Positions 1 to 9,348 are shown, counted from the stretch's first letter. The stretch is 64,000 bases of DNA from Candidatus Methylaffinis lahnbergensis (GCA_002890675.1 PEFW01000001.1:103610-167609); one strand, 5' to 3'. Notes: generated by a model from the sequence alone, not told the origin. Numbers and translations are program-made.

Positions 1-354
1 CCATTCGGAGACAGGCTTTGCTTGCATGAGGTTTTGTTCGACGAGACATGGCTGAGGCCCACTGGCCTCACAACCGTCGATTTCGCCAAGGCGATGATCG
101 ATGAAGGCTTTCACCCTATGACGATTTATTTTCCTCTCGTGGTACATGGCGCGATGCTGATCGAGCCGACCGAATCGGAATCGAAGGCTTCGCTCGATCT
201 TTTCATCGCCGCCTTGCGCGATCTCGCGCTGGCCGCAAAGCGCGGTGAAACCGAGCGCTTTGTTGGCGCGCCCTATTTAGCGCCCCGCCGCCGCCTCGAC
301 GAGACGCGCGCGGCGCGCAACCCCATTCTGAAATGGAAGAAACCAGGCGGGTGA
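1..354 (+). CDS. gcvPB: Glycine dehydrogenase (decarboxylating) subunit 2, C-terminal part
   Basis: The frame is open from base 1, so the gene begins before the window; about 117 C-terminal residues are present. The TTG at 22 is only an internal codon. The start of the fragment (PFGDRLCLHEVLFDE) and the stretches GLTTVDFAKAMIDEGFHPMT and PTESESKASLD are typical of the C-terminal domain of GcvPB, the PLP-dependent subunit of the two-subunit P-protein of the glycine cleavage system. That enzyme decarboxylates glycine and passes the aminomethyl group to lipoyl-GcvH. The PLP lysine lies upstream and cannot be seen. ahcY follows on the same strand after 125 bases that hold two inverted repeats, so co-transcription is doubtful. 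Confidence 0.9.
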   Translation, partial: PFGDRLCLHEVLFDETWLRPTGLTTVDFAKAMIDEGFHPMTIYFPLVVHGAMLIEPTESESKASLDLFIAALRDLALAAKRGETERFVGAPYLAPRRRLDETRAARNPILKWKKPGG

Positions 355-369
355 ACGGCGGGATTTTGC

Positions 370-392
370 GAATATTCACCTTGTGAGCATTC
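370..392. terminator. Short hairpin after gcvPB, weak terminator or attenuator candidate
   Basis: GAATATTCAC (370-379) pairs with GTGAGCATTC (383-392) around a three-base loop; one pair is mismatched and one is G-U. No clear T-run follows, so intrinsic termination is not secure. It lies 16 bases after the gcvPB stop codon. Confidence 0.3.
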
Positions 393-394
393 AC

Positions 395-418
395 ATAAAG
401 ACTTGCTTATATCTTTAT
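395..418. promoter_or_regulatory. Inverted repeat upstream of ahcY, candidate repressor operator
   Basis: ATAAAGA (395-401) and TCTTTAT (412-418) form a perfect inverted repeat with 10 bases between the arms, about 60 bases before the ahcY start. Operators of this form, A/T-rich with long spacing, are typical of ArsR-type dimers, and ArsR-family SahR regulators are known to control SAH-cycle genes in Proteobacteria. Assigning this site to SahR is inference; no sahR gene is in the window. Confidence 0.35.
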
Positions 419-479
419 TGCCTCTTGTGCGGGAGCCTGTTATAGACCTGGAATCTTCCGTCCGGAGCGCCAGGAACCC

Positions 480-1886
480 ATGACCCACTCGTCGCATGAT
501 TACGCCATCGCCAACATCGGGCTTACCGCCTGGGGCCGCAAGGAAATTGCTATCGCGGAAACCGAAATGCCGGGTTTGATGGCGGTTCGCGCCGAATATG
601 GCGCGAGGCGGCCACTCAAGGGGGCACGGATCGCCGGATCGCTGCATATGACGATCCAGACTGCCGTGCTGATCGAGACGTTGAAGGCGCTCGGCGCCGA
701 TGTCCGCTGGGCCTCTTGCAACATTTATTCGACCCAGGATCATGCCGCCGCCGCAATCGCTTCGACCGGCACGCCGGTCTTCGCCATTAAGGGCGAAAGC
801 CTCGCCGATTATTGGGATTACACCCATAAGATCTTTGAATGGAGCGACGGCGGCACGCCGAACCTCATTCTGGACGACGGTGGCGACGCCACCATGCTCA
901 TTCATCTCGGCATGCGCGCCGAGGCGGGCGACACGGCTTTCCTCGACAAAGCGGGCAATGAGGAAGAAGAGGTTCTTTTCGCGACAATCAAGCAGCGGCT
1001 CGCCTACTTTCCCGGCTGGTACGCTAAATGCGGCCATGCCATCAAGGGCGTCAGCGAGGAGACGACGACCGGCGTTCACAGGCTTTATTTGATGGAGCGC
1101 GACGGCAAGCTTCTTTGGCCCGCGATCAACGTCAACAATTCGGTTACCAAGTCGAAGTTCGATAATCTTTACGGCTGCCGGGAATCGCTTGTCGACGGCA
1201 TCCGGCGCGGCACCGATGTGATGATGGCCGGCAAGGTCGCGATGATCGCGGGCTTCGGCGATGTCGGAAAGGGCTCGGCTGCCTCACTTCGCAACGCGGG
1301 TTGCCGCGTGTTGGTTTCCGAGGTCGATCCGATCTGCGCCTTGCAGGCGGCGATGGAGGGCTATGAAGTCACAACCATGGAGGACGCCGCGCCGCGCGCC
1401 GATATTTTCGTGACGTGCACCGGCGATGTCGACGTCATCACGCTCGACCACATGCGCGCGATGAAGGATCGCGCCATCGTTTGCAACATCGGTCATTTCG
1501 ATTCCGAGATCCAAGTCGCGGGCTTGCGCAATCTGAAATGGCACAATGTCAAGCCGCAAGTCGACGAGATAGAATTTCCGGACGGCAAGCGGATCATCCT
1601 TTTGTCGGAAGGGCGGCTCGTCAATCTCGGCAATGCGACGGGACATCCTTCCTTCGTGATGTCGGCATCGTTTACCAATCAGACCCTCGCGCAAATCGAA
1701 CTTTGGACCAAGCAAGGCCACTACGATCGCAAGGTCTACACCTTGCCAAAGCATCTCGATGAAAAAGTAGCACGCCTCCACCTCGATAAGATCGGCGCTA
1801 AGCTGACCAAGCTCACACCCCTCCAGGCGGCCTATCTCGGGGTGCCGCGGACCGGCCCGTTCAAGCCAGATCATTACCGCTATTAA
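480..1886 (+). CDS. ahcY: Adenosylhomocysteinase (S-adenosyl-L-homocysteine hydrolase)
   Basis: This cytosolic NAD-dependent enzyme splits S-adenosylhomocysteine into adenosine and homocysteine, which removes the inhibitor of methyltransferases and feeds the methionine cycle. The 468 residues match the usual bacterial length. Visible family marks are the N-terminal [17 protein letters not shown], the substrate-site segment [36 protein letters not shown], the NAD-binding [17 protein letters not shown] near residue 258, and the C-terminal KPDHYRY that reaches into the partner subunit's active site. The ATG at 480 gives the expected N-terminus. An inverted repeat at 395-418 may regulate it. Confidence 0.97.
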   Translation: MTHSSHDYAIANIGLTAWGRKEIAIAETEMPGLMAVRAEYGARRPLKGARIAGSLHMTIQTAVLIETLKALGADVRWASCNIYSTQDHAAAAIASTGTPVFAIKGESLADYWDYTHKIFEWSDGGTPNLILDDGGDATMLIHLGMRAEAGDTAFLDKAGNEEEEVLFATIKQRLAYFPGWYAKCGHAIKGVSEETTTGVHRLYLMERDGKLLWPAINVNNSVTKSKFDNLYGCRESLVDGIRRGTDVMMAGKVAMIAGFGDVGKGSAASLRNAGCRVLVSEVDPICALQAAMEGYEVTTMEDAAPRADIFVTCTGDVDVITLDHMRAMKDRAIVCNIGHFDSEIQVAGLRNLKWHNVKPQVDEIEFPDGKRIILLSEGRLVNLGNATGHPSFVMSASFTNQTLAQIELWTKQGHYDRKVYTLPKHLDEKVARLHLDKIGAKLTKLTPLQAAYLGVPRTGPFKPDHYRY

Positions 1887-2124
1887 TATGCAGCCTTCAG
1901 GGGCCTTCCGCGCGCGTGCCTTAAGGCCGCCATTTTTGCACCATCAGGACGGTGGCGCAATGAATACCGGCGGAGAAGCTGTATCCTGGAGGAAACGCGG
2001 ATATACTGGTTTTTAAGGTAAGAATTAAAAACGCGTGGGCGAAACAGTGGTCGTGCCGCCAGTTGCATTTCTTCCGTGTTCGTCAAAATGGCGGCCCTAG
2101 GAGCCGGCAAGCTGGATATCGCCG

Positions 2125-3474
2125 ATGGCCCAGAAATATTTTGGAACGGACGGCATTAGGGGCATCGCCAATGCCGCGATCACGCCTGAACTCGCCATGA
2201 AAGTCGCCCAGGCGACTGGCGTCATGTTTCAACGCGGCGAATATCGCCATCGGGCGGTGATCGGGAAGGACACAAGGCTTTCCGGCTATATGATCGAAAA
2301 TGCCTTGGTCGCGGGTTTCACCTCGATCGGCATCGACGTGCTGTTGCTCGGGCCGGTGCCGACGCCCGCCGTTGCCCTTCTCACCCGTTCGATGCGGGCG
2401 GATGTCGGCGTCATGATTTCGGCCTCGCATAATTCTTACGAAGACAATGGCATCAAATTGTTCGGCCCGGACGGATTTAAATTGTCGGATGCGATCGAAG
2501 CGAAAATAGAGGTGGGGCTCGATCAGCCGTCCTCGCTCAAATTATCGAAGCCCGCCGACATCGGCCGCGCCATGCGGGTCGAGGGCGATCGCGCCCGCTA
2601 CATCGAATTCGTCAAGCGTACCGTGAAACGTAATCTTACGTTCGATGGATTGCGAATCGTCGTCGATTGCGCCAATGGCGCCGCCTACAAGGTCGCCCCC
2701 GAAGCCTTGTGGGAATTGGGCGCCGACGTCGTGCCGATTGGCGTCGAGCCGGATGGTTTCAACATCAATCGGGATTTCGGCTCCACCGCGCCAGGAGCGC
2801 TTGTCAAGAAAGTCCGGGAAGTGCGGGCGGATATCGGTATCGCGCTCGACGGGGACGCCGACCGCGTGCTTATCGTCGACGAGGCCGGGAAACTTGTCGA
2901 TGGCGACCAATTGATGGCCGCGATCGCGCAGAGCTGGAACGAAGACGGACGATTGTCACGGCCAGGCATTGTCGCGACGTTGATGTCGAACCTCGGCCTC
3001 GAACGTTATCTCGAAGGGCACGGACTGTCCCTCGCGCGCACCGCCGTCGGCGATCGCTATGTGCTTGAACACATGCGAGACGAAGGGTTTAATCTCGGCG
3101 GCGAGCAATCCGGCCATATAATCCTCCTGGATCATTGCACGACAGGCGACGGACTCGTTGCCGCCTTGCAAGTCATGGCAATTGTCAAGAGCCAAGATAA
3201 ACCGGTGAGCGAAGTCTGCCGCCGGTTCGATCCCGTGCCGCAACTATTGCGGAATGTGCGTTTCAAGGCCGGACAGCCTTTGCCGGATGCGGGTGTCGCG
3301 CGCGCCATCGAGGATGGCCGCGAGAGGCTTGGCAAAAGCGGTCGCCTCGTCGTGCGCGCGTCCGGCACCGAACCAGTCATCAGGGTCATGGCCGAAGGCG
3401 ACAAGCTCGATCTTGTCGCGAGCGTCGTCGATGACGTGTGCGCGGCGCTCTCGGCCCTGGCGCAGGCGGCGTGA
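2125..3474 (+). CDS. glmM: Phosphoglucosamine mutase
   Basis: GlmM converts glucosamine-6-phosphate to glucosamine-1-phosphate on the route to UDP-GlcNAc, the precursor of peptidoglycan and lipid A. At 449 residues it has the full family length. It begins with the typical [10 protein letters not shown]. The phosphoserine loop [16 protein letters not shown] is near residue 100, the Mg-binding DGDADR near residue 242, the sugar-binding GGEQSGH near residue 330, and the phosphate-binding [15 protein letters not shown] near residue 411. All four catalytic elements are present. The 238 bases between ahcY and glmM hold no gene. The next gene, on the other strand, ends 18 bases after the glmM stop codon. 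Confidence 0.97.
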   Translation: MAQKYFGTDGIRGIANAAITPELAMKVAQATGVMFQRGEYRHRAVIGKDTRLSGYMIENALVAGFTSIGIDVLLLGPVPTPAVALLTRSMRADVGVMISASHNSYEDNGIKLFGPDGFKLSDAIEAKIEVGLDQPSSLKLSKPADIGRAMRVEGDRARYIEFVKRTVKRNLTFDGLRIVVDCANGAAYKVAPEALWELGADVVPIGVEPDGFNINRDFGSTAPGALVKKVREVRADIGIALDGDADRVLIVDEAGKLVDGDQLMAAIAQSWNEDGRLSRPGIVATLMSNLGLERYLEGHGLSLARTAVGDRYVLEHMRDEGFNLGGEQSGHIILLDHCTTGDGLVAALQVMAIVKSQDKPVSEVCRRFDPVPQLLRNVRFKAGQPLPDAGVARAIEDGRERLGKSGRLVVRASGTEPVIRVMAEGDKLDLVASVVDDVCAALSALAQAA

Positions 3475-3492
3475 TGGAGAAAGACGGCCGGC

Positions 3493-3738
3493 TCAGTGCC
3501 CGGCGCGATGGCGAGGCGTTGGCGCGAACATCGCGCGGCACTTTGGGCTGAGCTTGGATTTCTGGCGCGCCAAGCAGCTGGCTACCCGCGCCTCGTCAGG
3601 AATCTCGTCAGGGCAGAGACGGTAAGCGTCATCCTCACATGCCGTCTGCTGCTGTGACCGCAGATCGGATTGGCCGAGAGCGGGGCTTGTCATGAACAGC
3701 GAAAGGATAACCAGTGCGCGCGCGGATTTCATTTGCAT
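3493..3738 (-). CDS. Small secreted cysteine-containing protein of unknown function
   Basis: Starting at the ATG at 3738 gives 81 residues with a clear signal peptide (MQMKSARALVILSLFM, then SPALGQ as the likely cleavage region). The mature part has three or four spaced cysteines in the pattern CEDDAYRLCPDEIPDEARVASC followed by SPKCRAMF. This pattern is common in small periplasmic proteins of Rhizobiales, and the cysteines may form disulfides. The frame is open up to 3828, but the extra residues would place a hydrophilic stretch before the signal peptide. It converges with glmM. I do not recognise a function. Confidence 0.7.
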   Translation of the reverse strand: MQMKSARALVILSLFMTSPALGQSDLRSQQQTACEDDAYRLCPDEIPDEARVASCLARQKSKLSPKCRAMFAPTPRHRAGH

Positions 3739-3879
3739 TTCGATAGGCCCTTGCCTTTGAACGATGCGGGTGACGGCGATATCTTGCATTGAATACGATC
3801 TGGTTAAAGGAAATCCGATCGCGTTCATTACGACGGACGAAATCGGAGCATCGATTGCTTTCCGCCCGCCACGGGGTCG

Positions 3880-4620
3880 TCATGCGCCGGTTGGCGTCAA
3901 GCAGGGGCGTGTCCCTGACGAGGCAATGTATTTCCGAAAGCCTTCGGCGCGAAGCCGGCAGGCGGGACACGAACCGCAGCCATGGCCCCAATCGTGCCTT
4001 ATCGCGCGCTCGCCGAGGTAGCAACTATGCGTCGACTCTACGATTAGATCGACGAGCGTGGTTCCGCCTAGCGTTTCCGCGAGGCGCCAGGTCGCGGCCT
4101 TGTCGAGCCACATCAAGGGAGTTTCAAGAACAAAACGAGTATCCATGCCGAGATTCACGGCGAGTTGCATGGCTTTCACGGTATCGTCACGGCAATCCGG
4201 ATAGCCCGAAAAGTCCGTTTCGCACATGCCGCCGACAATATGTTTGAAGCCGCGCCGGTAGGCGAGCGCCGCCGCGAGGGTCAAAAACACGAGGTTGCGG
4301 CCGGGCACGAAGGTATTGGGCAGGTTGCGTGAATCAACCACGATCTCCACATCGTGGGTCATCGCCGTTGTGGAGATTTGCGCCAAAGCCTCGATACGGA
4401 ATAGATGGTCCTCACCGAGCCTGCCGCGCCAGGTAGGGAATTTTTGGCGAAGCGATTCGCGGATCGTGGCGCGCTGGCCGAGCTCGACGCGATGTCTTTG
4501 GCCATAATCGAATCCAATCGTCTCGACCCGCGCATATTGATCGAGTGCCAAGGCAAGACAGGTCGTCGAATCCTGGCCGCCGGAAAAAAGGACGAGCGCC
4601 CCCACCGCGGCATCGGTCAT
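3880..4620 (-). CDS. queC: 7-cyano-7-deazaguanine synthase (preQ0 synthase)
   Basis: QueC converts 7-carboxy-7-deazaguanine to preQ0 with ammonia and ATP in the queuosine tRNA-modification pathway. The ATP-pyrophosphatase loop [12 protein letters not shown] lies at about residues 10-21, followed by [34 protein letters not shown] and [15 protein letters not shown] are family signatures, and the Zn-binding cysteines appear as CYLGER and [10 protein letters not shown] near the C-terminus. The frame is open to 4656, but the ATG at 4620 gives the standard N-terminus, about 246 residues in all. No other que gene lies nearby. Confidence 0.95.
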   Translation of the reverse strand: MTDAAVGALVLFSGGQDSTTCLALALDQYARVETIGFDYGQRHRVELGQRATIRESLRQKFPTWRGRLGEDHLFRIEALAQISTTAMTHDVEIVVDSRNLPNTFVPGRNLVFLTLAAALAYRRGFKHIVGGMCETDFSGYPDCRDDTVKAMQLAVNLGMDTRFVLETPLMWLDKAATWRLAETLGGTTLVDLIVESTHSCYLGERAIRHDWGHGCGSCPACRLRAEGFRKYIASSGTRPCLTPTGA

Positions 4621-5090
4621 CGCGCGGCATCCGTCCAGCCCGGTGGAACAGGACAAGCCGCCCTGGCATGCCGTCTTGCAATGCGTCCGCGCGGTCCGGC
4701 CAAAATACTTCCTCCTGAACGTCCTGACCCCGGCAAATGAAAGGAGCTTGAACTTCCTTTCGCACGCGAATGTGGCAAGAGCGGTGTCAATACGGTGGCC
4801 CGGACAATCGCGGCGCGAGCGCTTGTTCTACGGTGGAGCGCCAAGCCGCCTTCCCCGAAGCAGAGGGTCTGGTTGCGGGTCATCGCCTGGCCCCACGAAT
4901 CATGGTTGCGCGCGGAGATTCGTGGTTTGCCAGCTCGAGGCACCAAACCATGACGCGCGTCGGAATGCGAAGCGAGTCAGGCCTACTTTGAAGGTCCCCG
5001 CACCCTGCCAGATGCTTTTGTTATCCGGCAAGCTCAGCCAGGAAATGAGGGGATCGCTGAGCCCTCCTCCAATAATATCACGTTGCCTCA
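4621..5090. other. Gene-poor stretch with a 9-bp inverted repeat
   Basis: I see no credible gene in these 470 bases; the open frames on both strands have no recognisable motif. The only structure is a perfect inverted repeat, CCACGAATC at 4893-4901 and GATTCGTGG at 4917-4925, with a 15-base loop. It lacks a T-run on either side. It could be a hairpin of a small RNA or an operator. Confidence 0.4.
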
Positions 5091-6062
5091 TCAAGGATTA
5101 TTCGTCCTTCGGATCATCTGCTTGGCGACCCTGAAGGGCGCCTTGAGCCTGTTCATCCCAGAATACATCAGCTCATCGTGACTCGTCGGATTCGACTTCG
5201 CAAGCATTTCGAAGGTGCGGTGTTTCAGCTTGTCCCTAAACCGCGAATTGCCAGGTGGCAGCGGCTGAAATCCAAGAAGGCGGAGACAGAAATTCGCCTG
5301 GTAAATTCTCGCCCTGTATAGCTCGGGGGCGAGCGCGTATCCGAAGCTGACGCTCACCGAGACGTTGTCCCCGTTCGTCACTATGTGAGGCGCCAAGGGC
5401 GGATGGTGGACAGCTGTTCCAGGTGTCAGATGAAACAGCGTGCTCCACTCCAGGGCTTCGTCGCGATAGATTCCGGCCATGGGATTTCCGGCGTAGAACC
5501 GCTCGATTTCATTTTCGGTCAGCACGAAGCGGTTCTGGGGATCGAAAAGACGAACATCCTTTTCGCCTCGAATCTGAAAAAGAAAATTCATTTCATTATC
5601 GAAATGGTAGGGTGTCACCATATTGCGAGACGCCACGAAAACCGTGATCCCCGACCAGCCAATGTCGTGCCGCAGCCGCAGCCCCGTCAGGTCTTCAACC
5701 TCGCCAATCATCTTGCGGAGGATGTGGTCATAATCCCTGTCCAATTCCTCAAGGCTAGATAACTTGAACCAAATCCCACCCTCTTCGACACGGCGTATGG
5801 CCTGGAGCAACCGGTCTTGCAGCGGAGCGCTGTTGAATTTCGCGTCCCCTTCAATCCTAAGGCCGAATTTTGTTGGATCGCCTCTGTCGATGACTCCCAT
5901 GGCTAGTTTCAGCAGCCGGGGGATATCGAACAACGGATGGTTCGCCAGAGCATGATGAAAAAGGTAAGGAGCGCAATTAAGCTGTTTCCAGATGCCCGCA
6001 TTATCGAGTCCGATGACGCGCGTGCCATCTTTTGCCTGCTCGATCCGATTTGAGAGAGACAT
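5091..6062 (-). CDS. JmjC/cupin-8-like protein A (putative Fe(II)/2-oxoglutarate oxygenase)
   Basis: The 323 residues carry a cupin-like core near residues 165-255. TPYHFDNEMNFLFQIRG supplies the His-x-Asp pair and PPLAPHIVTNGDNVSVSVS the distal His, together the 2-His-1-carboxylate iron site of JmjC-type hydroxylases. The N-terminal part (LFHHALANHPLFDIPRL) and the C-terminal helical part are shared with the next gene, so the two are paralogues of one family. No signal peptide is seen, so a cytoplasmic location is likely. JmjC-like enzymes hydroxylate protein or small-molecule targets; the substrate here is unknown. The gene ends at the edge of a gene-poor stretch. Confidence 0.75.
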   Translation of the reverse strand: MSLSNRIEQAKDGTRVIGLDNAGIWKQLNCAPYLFHHALANHPLFDIPRLLKLAMGVIDRGDPTKFGLRIEGDAKFNSAPLQDRLLQAIRRVEEGGIWFKLSSLEELDRDYDHILRKMIGEVEDLTGLRLRHDIGWSGITVFVASRNMVTPYHFDNEMNFLFQIRGEKDVRLFDPQNRFVLTENEIERFYAGNPMAGIYRDEALEWSTLFHLTPGTAVHHPPLAPHIVTNGDNVSVSVSFGYALAPELYRARIYQANFCLRLLGFQPLPPGNSRFRDKLKHRTFEMLAKSNPTSHDELMYSGMNRLKAPFRVAKQMIRRTNNP

Positions 6063-6306
6063 CGTTGAAAATCCCTGATCTTGGCTGCCGGCAGCGTCCC
6101 ATGCGCAAACCCCGCCGGTCAGTTCGCGCTGGCACCTGGGCTCGCATATTCCAACCTATGCACCACAATTAGTGCAAAATGGCGATAATGTAGCGATTAC
6201 GGCGGGCATTGACTCTCATAGCTGCACAAGCGAACGAATAAACATCTATCGCGTGAATTACGATCGACGCAACAAGCTGGGAGTGACGCTGGCCCCGCCC
6301 TTCCGT

Positions 6307-7347
6307 TCACCCGCGCGAGACTTCGTCGCGCGATCGACCGGCTCGCTTGCCATGACCTTGCGATTCAGGCCGTGGCGTCCAGAGCGGACGTGCCCGCTTC
6401 CGCCGCAAGAGGTGATAGGCGGCATAAAGGCCATTGGCGGCGGCGATCTTCCAGCGATTGCGCGAAGGGGAAAAGCCCGGCGGCGTTGGGGCGGCACCCA
6501 GTTTGCGCAGCAAGCTATTCACCCGGTATATCCGTTTTTCGGCGAGCATAGGGCGCAGCTGGTAATTGACGCTCAAGGCAACCGAGATGTTGTCGTGATT
6601 GCGCACCCAATGAGGGGCGAAAACGGGGATATGCACGCCATATCCGGCGTCGAGCTCATAGGCGGTAGCCTCGCATTTCCGGCTTTCCTGGTAAACAATG
6701 CTGTTAGCGTTACCCATGTGGTATTGCTCGCGCTCTTCGTGCGAGACGAGCGACCGATCGTTGTGATCATATACAAAAAGCGTCTTGTTCCCAACAGCTT
6801 GCATGAGAAAGTTGCAATCATCGTCCATGTGATAGGGGGTAAGACGATTGGGCGAGCTAATCAAAATACTTGTCTCGCCCACCACCACGTCTTGACGCAT
6901 TTGCTCGCCCGACAATGCGACGACGCTCGCCAAGAAACCCTGGAGCACCGGACCATAGACGGGGTCCTGCGCGACCTGCTTCAGGATCACCAGAGAATTA
7001 TTGTCGCCGATATTGGCGATCGTGTCGATGAGCGTCAGCCGGGGGGCGCGGTCGGTGCCCCAGGAATCGGTGGGTTCTACCTTGCCATTGGACCAATAGG
7101 CCTCCACATGCGCTGGACGCTTGGCCAGCGCGATCAGATTTGGCAGCTCGAACAGCGGGTGATCCTTGAGCTCATGCCGGAACAGGAAATTGCGGCGATT
7201 ATAGTTTCGGGCGAATTGCCCGTCCGGATCGGTCAGGACCGGCATATCGCCGTCTTGAGCCGCGGCGCCGGAAGCCGATACTCTTTCTTCGAGTTCTTCG
7301 AGCGGCAACGACACTACCGAAACCTCCACCTTGGACCTACGAACCAT
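6307..7347 (-). CDS. JmjC/cupin-8-like protein B (putative Fe(II)/2-oxoglutarate oxygenase)
   Basis: This 346-residue paralogue of the neighbouring gene has the same layout: an N-terminal FLFRHELKDHPLFELPNLIAL matching FHHALANHPLFDIPRLL, the iron-site pair in TPYHMDDDCNFLMQ, and the distal His in PVFAPHWVRNHDNISVALS. The C-terminal 50 residues are very basic. Both genes point the same way with 244 bases between them, so they probably arose by tandem duplication and then diverged widely. Start: the ATG at 7347 has a GGAG about 8 bases upstream; a TTG lies one codon earlier. The substrate is unknown. Confidence 0.75.
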   Translation of the reverse strand: MVRRSKVEVSVVSLPLEELEERVSASGAAAQDGDMPVLTDPDGQFARNYNRRNFLFRHELKDHPLFELPNLIALAKRPAHVEAYWSNGKVEPTDSWGTDRAPRLTLIDTIANIGDNNSLVILKQVAQDPVYGPVLQGFLASVVALSGEQMRQDVVVGETSILISSPNRLTPYHMDDDCNFLMQAVGNKTLFVYDHNDRSLVSHEEREQYHMGNANSIVYQESRKCEATAYELDAGYGVHIPVFAPHWVRNHDNISVALSVNYQLRPMLAEKRIYRVNSLLRKLGAAPTPPGFSPSRNRWKIAAANGLYAAYHLLRRKRARPLWTPRPESQGHGKRAGRSRDEVSRG

Positions 7348-7487
7348 CAAACCACTCCGGCACGGTAATCATTCCTCTTCGTTCCAGTCAAGTAGATCGG
7401 CGGGCTTTCGATGCGTGGAAGCGACGTTGCCTTCGCCGGATTGCGGCTGCAATCAACGGCCCTGACTGGCGGCCGTGATCCATCAAT

Positions 7488-8555
7488 CTAAATTCGGTGG
7501 TTGGGAGGCATTATTTCGTTGCCGAAAAAACGTCCCTCGGATCCGCCGGGTGAATGTCCATTATTTATGAACTGATTACTAGAGGTGCCATCCCTGGCCG
7601 CACGTTCGGCGGGAAGAAACGCATCGAAAGCGGCCCAGAAGAGCTCACGCAATGGATCCCGCTCCATCAGGATTTCGTGACGGGCGCTTGCCAATGTGAG
7701 GCACTTGCCGGCCTTGAGGCGGCTCGCGAAATATTCCGTCGCGGCGGTATCGACGACGCGGTCGGCGCCGGCGGCGAGGATCAAAATCGGGGTCAAGATC
7801 CGACACGGGTACGCCACATCCTCGAAGCGCCGTATGAGGCGGAAGGCGGCATTGATCCAGCCGATCGTCGGATCGCCGATGGCAAGCTCGGGCGCCGCCT
7901 CGATGATCGCCGCCGAGCGGGCATGGCGGCTTGAATCGGACGTCAATACATTGCCTTCGAAGCTTGCCGACATATAGGGGTTTGGACCGCCGCCGGGCAT
8001 GAAACGGCGGCCCTGCCCTAGCAGGACGAGCGCCTTGGCGAAAATGCGCGTGCCGCGCCGCAAGCGCAGCCCATAAAGGTCGATCATTGGCGCGGTCAGG
8101 ACCATGCGCGCAAAAGGAGAGCTGCCGCGCGCCTTTGCAAGCGCGATCGCCCCGCCCATGGAATGGCCAAGCGCAAACCAGGGGGGCCGGCAGAACGGTT
8201 CGAGGACATGTTCCACCAAGGCATCGAGATCGCGCTCAAAGGCCCGGAAATCGCCGATGTGGCCCTTGCGGGGATTCTTCGCGAGCCGGCCAGAGAGGCC
8301 TTGCCCGCGCCAATCCAGGATCGCGACATCGAAGTTCCGGCTCAGCAATTCGCCGATGACTTCAAAATATTTTTCGATGAATTCCGCGCGTCCCGGCAAA
8401 ATCGCGATCGTTCCGGCGCACGCCGCGCCGCAGCTCCAGCGCGCCGCCCGCAGCTTCCACTTGTCCCGCGTAGCGATTGCCGAGACGACAGCGCCGGGGG
8501 GCGCCGGATTTTCCAAGATCGTGCAAAGTTCCATCGTGAAATTTCGCTGCTCCAT
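7488..8555 (-). CDS. Alpha/beta hydrolase, lysophospholipase-like
   Basis: This 355-residue serine hydrolase resembles PldB-type monoacylglycerol/lysophospholipases. The oxyanion segment ILPGRAEFIEKYFEV, DWRGQGLSGR and the nucleophile elbow GHSMGG near residue 152 are typical. The acid residue is probably the Asp in AGADRVVD and the base the His in SARHEILME. The last 30 residues look unstructured. The ATG at 8555 has AGAGG seven bases upstream, which favours it over the ATG seven codons later. No signal peptide is evident. The true substrate (lysophospholipid or acylglycerol) cannot be read from the sequence. Confidence 0.85.
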   Translation of the reverse strand: MEQRNFTMELCTILENPAPPGAVVSAIATRDKWKLRAARWSCGAACAGTIAILPGRAEFIEKYFEVIGELLSRNFDVAILDWRGQGLSGRLAKNPRKGHIGDFRAFERDLDALVEHVLEPFCRPPWFALGHSMGGAIALAKARGSSPFARMVLTAPMIDLYGLRLRRGTRIFAKALVLLGQGRRFMPGGGPNPYMSASFEGNVLTSDSSRHARSAAIIEAAPELAIGDPTIGWINAAFRLIRRFEDVAYPCRILTPILILAAGADRVVDTAATEYFASRLKAGKCLTLASARHEILMERDPLRELFWAAFDAFLPAERAARDGTSSNQFINNGHSPGGSEGRFFGNEIMPPNHRI

Positions 8556-8731
8556 GACTAGGCCTCTGAAGTGATTTTAACCGCCGGCGGCCGCTTATGC
8601 CGGAAAACTTTGACCTGCGGAATTTTTGCCTGGCTCGCCCCTCTTGCAATGTCAAACCCTCGTCCCACATCAAGGATGCGCGGGCCGTTTCAGGACGCGC
8701 GAGCGGCGTGGGCGCAGCGTTGATAATGCTG

Positions 8732-8802
8732 GCAGCTCGCGCTGCATGGTGACCGTGATTGGTGCAACACCTCGTCTCGCTTCATGCAAGGAGTATCGTG
8801 AG
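8732..8802 (+). promoter_or_regulatory. ROSE-like RNA thermometer in the hsp20 leader
   Basis: The leader folds into successive hairpins: GCAGC/GCTGC with a TCGC loop (8732-8745), GGTG/CACC with a three-base loop (8761-8771), and a last stem where TCGCTT (8777-8782) faces the Shine-Dalgarno AAGGAG (8788-8793). The UYGCU motif opposite the ribosome-binding site, with its characteristic G-G pair, is the hallmark of ROSE elements known upstream of rhizobial small heat-shock genes. Translation would be blocked at low temperature and opened by heat. The match is by eye. Confidence 0.65.
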
Positions 8803-9273
8803 ATGCGTCAGTTTGATCTTTCTCCGCTTTATCGCTCGACCATCGGGTTCGATCGGTTGTTCAACATGATCGATCAGGCCGCTGGGCTCGAAACCATGCC
8901 GGGCTATCCGCCCTATAATATCGAACGCACCGGCGAGAATGCCTACCGGATATCGGTGGCGGTCGCCGGTTTCGCCGTAACCGATCTTTCGATCGAAACC
9001 AAGGAAAACACCCTCACCATTCATGGTTCGCGGGAACGCGAGGGCGGGAGCGAAACGGCGAAGCCGGAAGTGCTCTATCAGGGGATTGCGGCCCGCTCGT
9101 TCGAGCGCCGCTTCCAGCTTGCCGATCACGTCCATGTGACCGGCGCGAGCCTTGAAAACGGCTTGCTTCACGTCGATCTCTCGCGTGAACTCCCCGAGGC
9201 GCAGAAACCGCGCCAGATCCCGATCTGGACCGAGGGCGGGAAGGCGGCGATCGCGACGCCAAGGGCAGCGTAA
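8803..9273 (+). CDS. Small heat-shock protein, Hsp20/IbpA family
   Basis: The 156-residue chaperone binds unfolding proteins without ATP. Its start is typical of IbpA-like proteins: MRQFDLSPLYRSTIGFDRLF, then YPPYNIERTGENAYRISVAVAGF. The alpha-crystallin domain runs to about residue 140 and includes the strand LTIHGSRE and YQGIAARSFERRFQLADHV. The open frame extends upstream to 8626, but AAGGAG at 8788-8793 and the family N-terminus fix the ATG at 8803. Regulation is probably by the ROSE-like leader. A strong terminator follows at 9321. Confidence 0.95.
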   Translation: MRQFDLSPLYRSTIGFDRLFNMIDQAAGLETMPGYPPYNIERTGENAYRISVAVAGFAVTDLSIETKENTLTIHGSREREGGSETAKPEVLYQGIAARSFERRFQLADHVHVTGASLENGLLHVDLSRELPEAQKPRQIPIWTEGGKAAIATPRAA

Positions 9274-9320
9274 CTTCGCGAGCTGGGCGGCTCCCTCCCA
9301 CGCCCGGCGCAGCGGCGGAA

Positions 9321-9348
9321 GGGCGTCTCACATGAGGCGCCCTTTTTT
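9321..9348 (+). terminator. Rho-independent terminator of the hsp20 gene
   Basis: GGGCGTCTCA (9321-9330) pairs with TGAGGCGCCC (9333-9342), with one G-U pair and a two-base gap, followed by six T residues. It lies 48 bases after the hsp20 stop codon. Confidence 0.9.

Noticed and set aside
355..479. SAH or SAM-II riboswitch considered upstream of ahcY
   Set aside because: The conserved cores are not visible; only two inverted repeats are seen.
1887..2124. Small stems between ahcY and glmM considered as a terminator
   Set aside because: The stems are short and the T-run is interrupted, so I do not list one.
4621..4760. preQ1 riboswitch considered upstream of queC
   Set aside because: Neither preQ1-I nor preQ1-II core motifs are visible.
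4643..5134. Long open frame on the + strand upstream of the first JmjC-like gene
   Set aside because: It has no recognisable motif, poor codon pattern, and overlaps the starts of genes on the other strand.
7554..8574. Several long + strand frames opposite the hydrolase gene
   Set aside because: They are antisense to a clear alpha/beta hydrolase and have no protein-like features.
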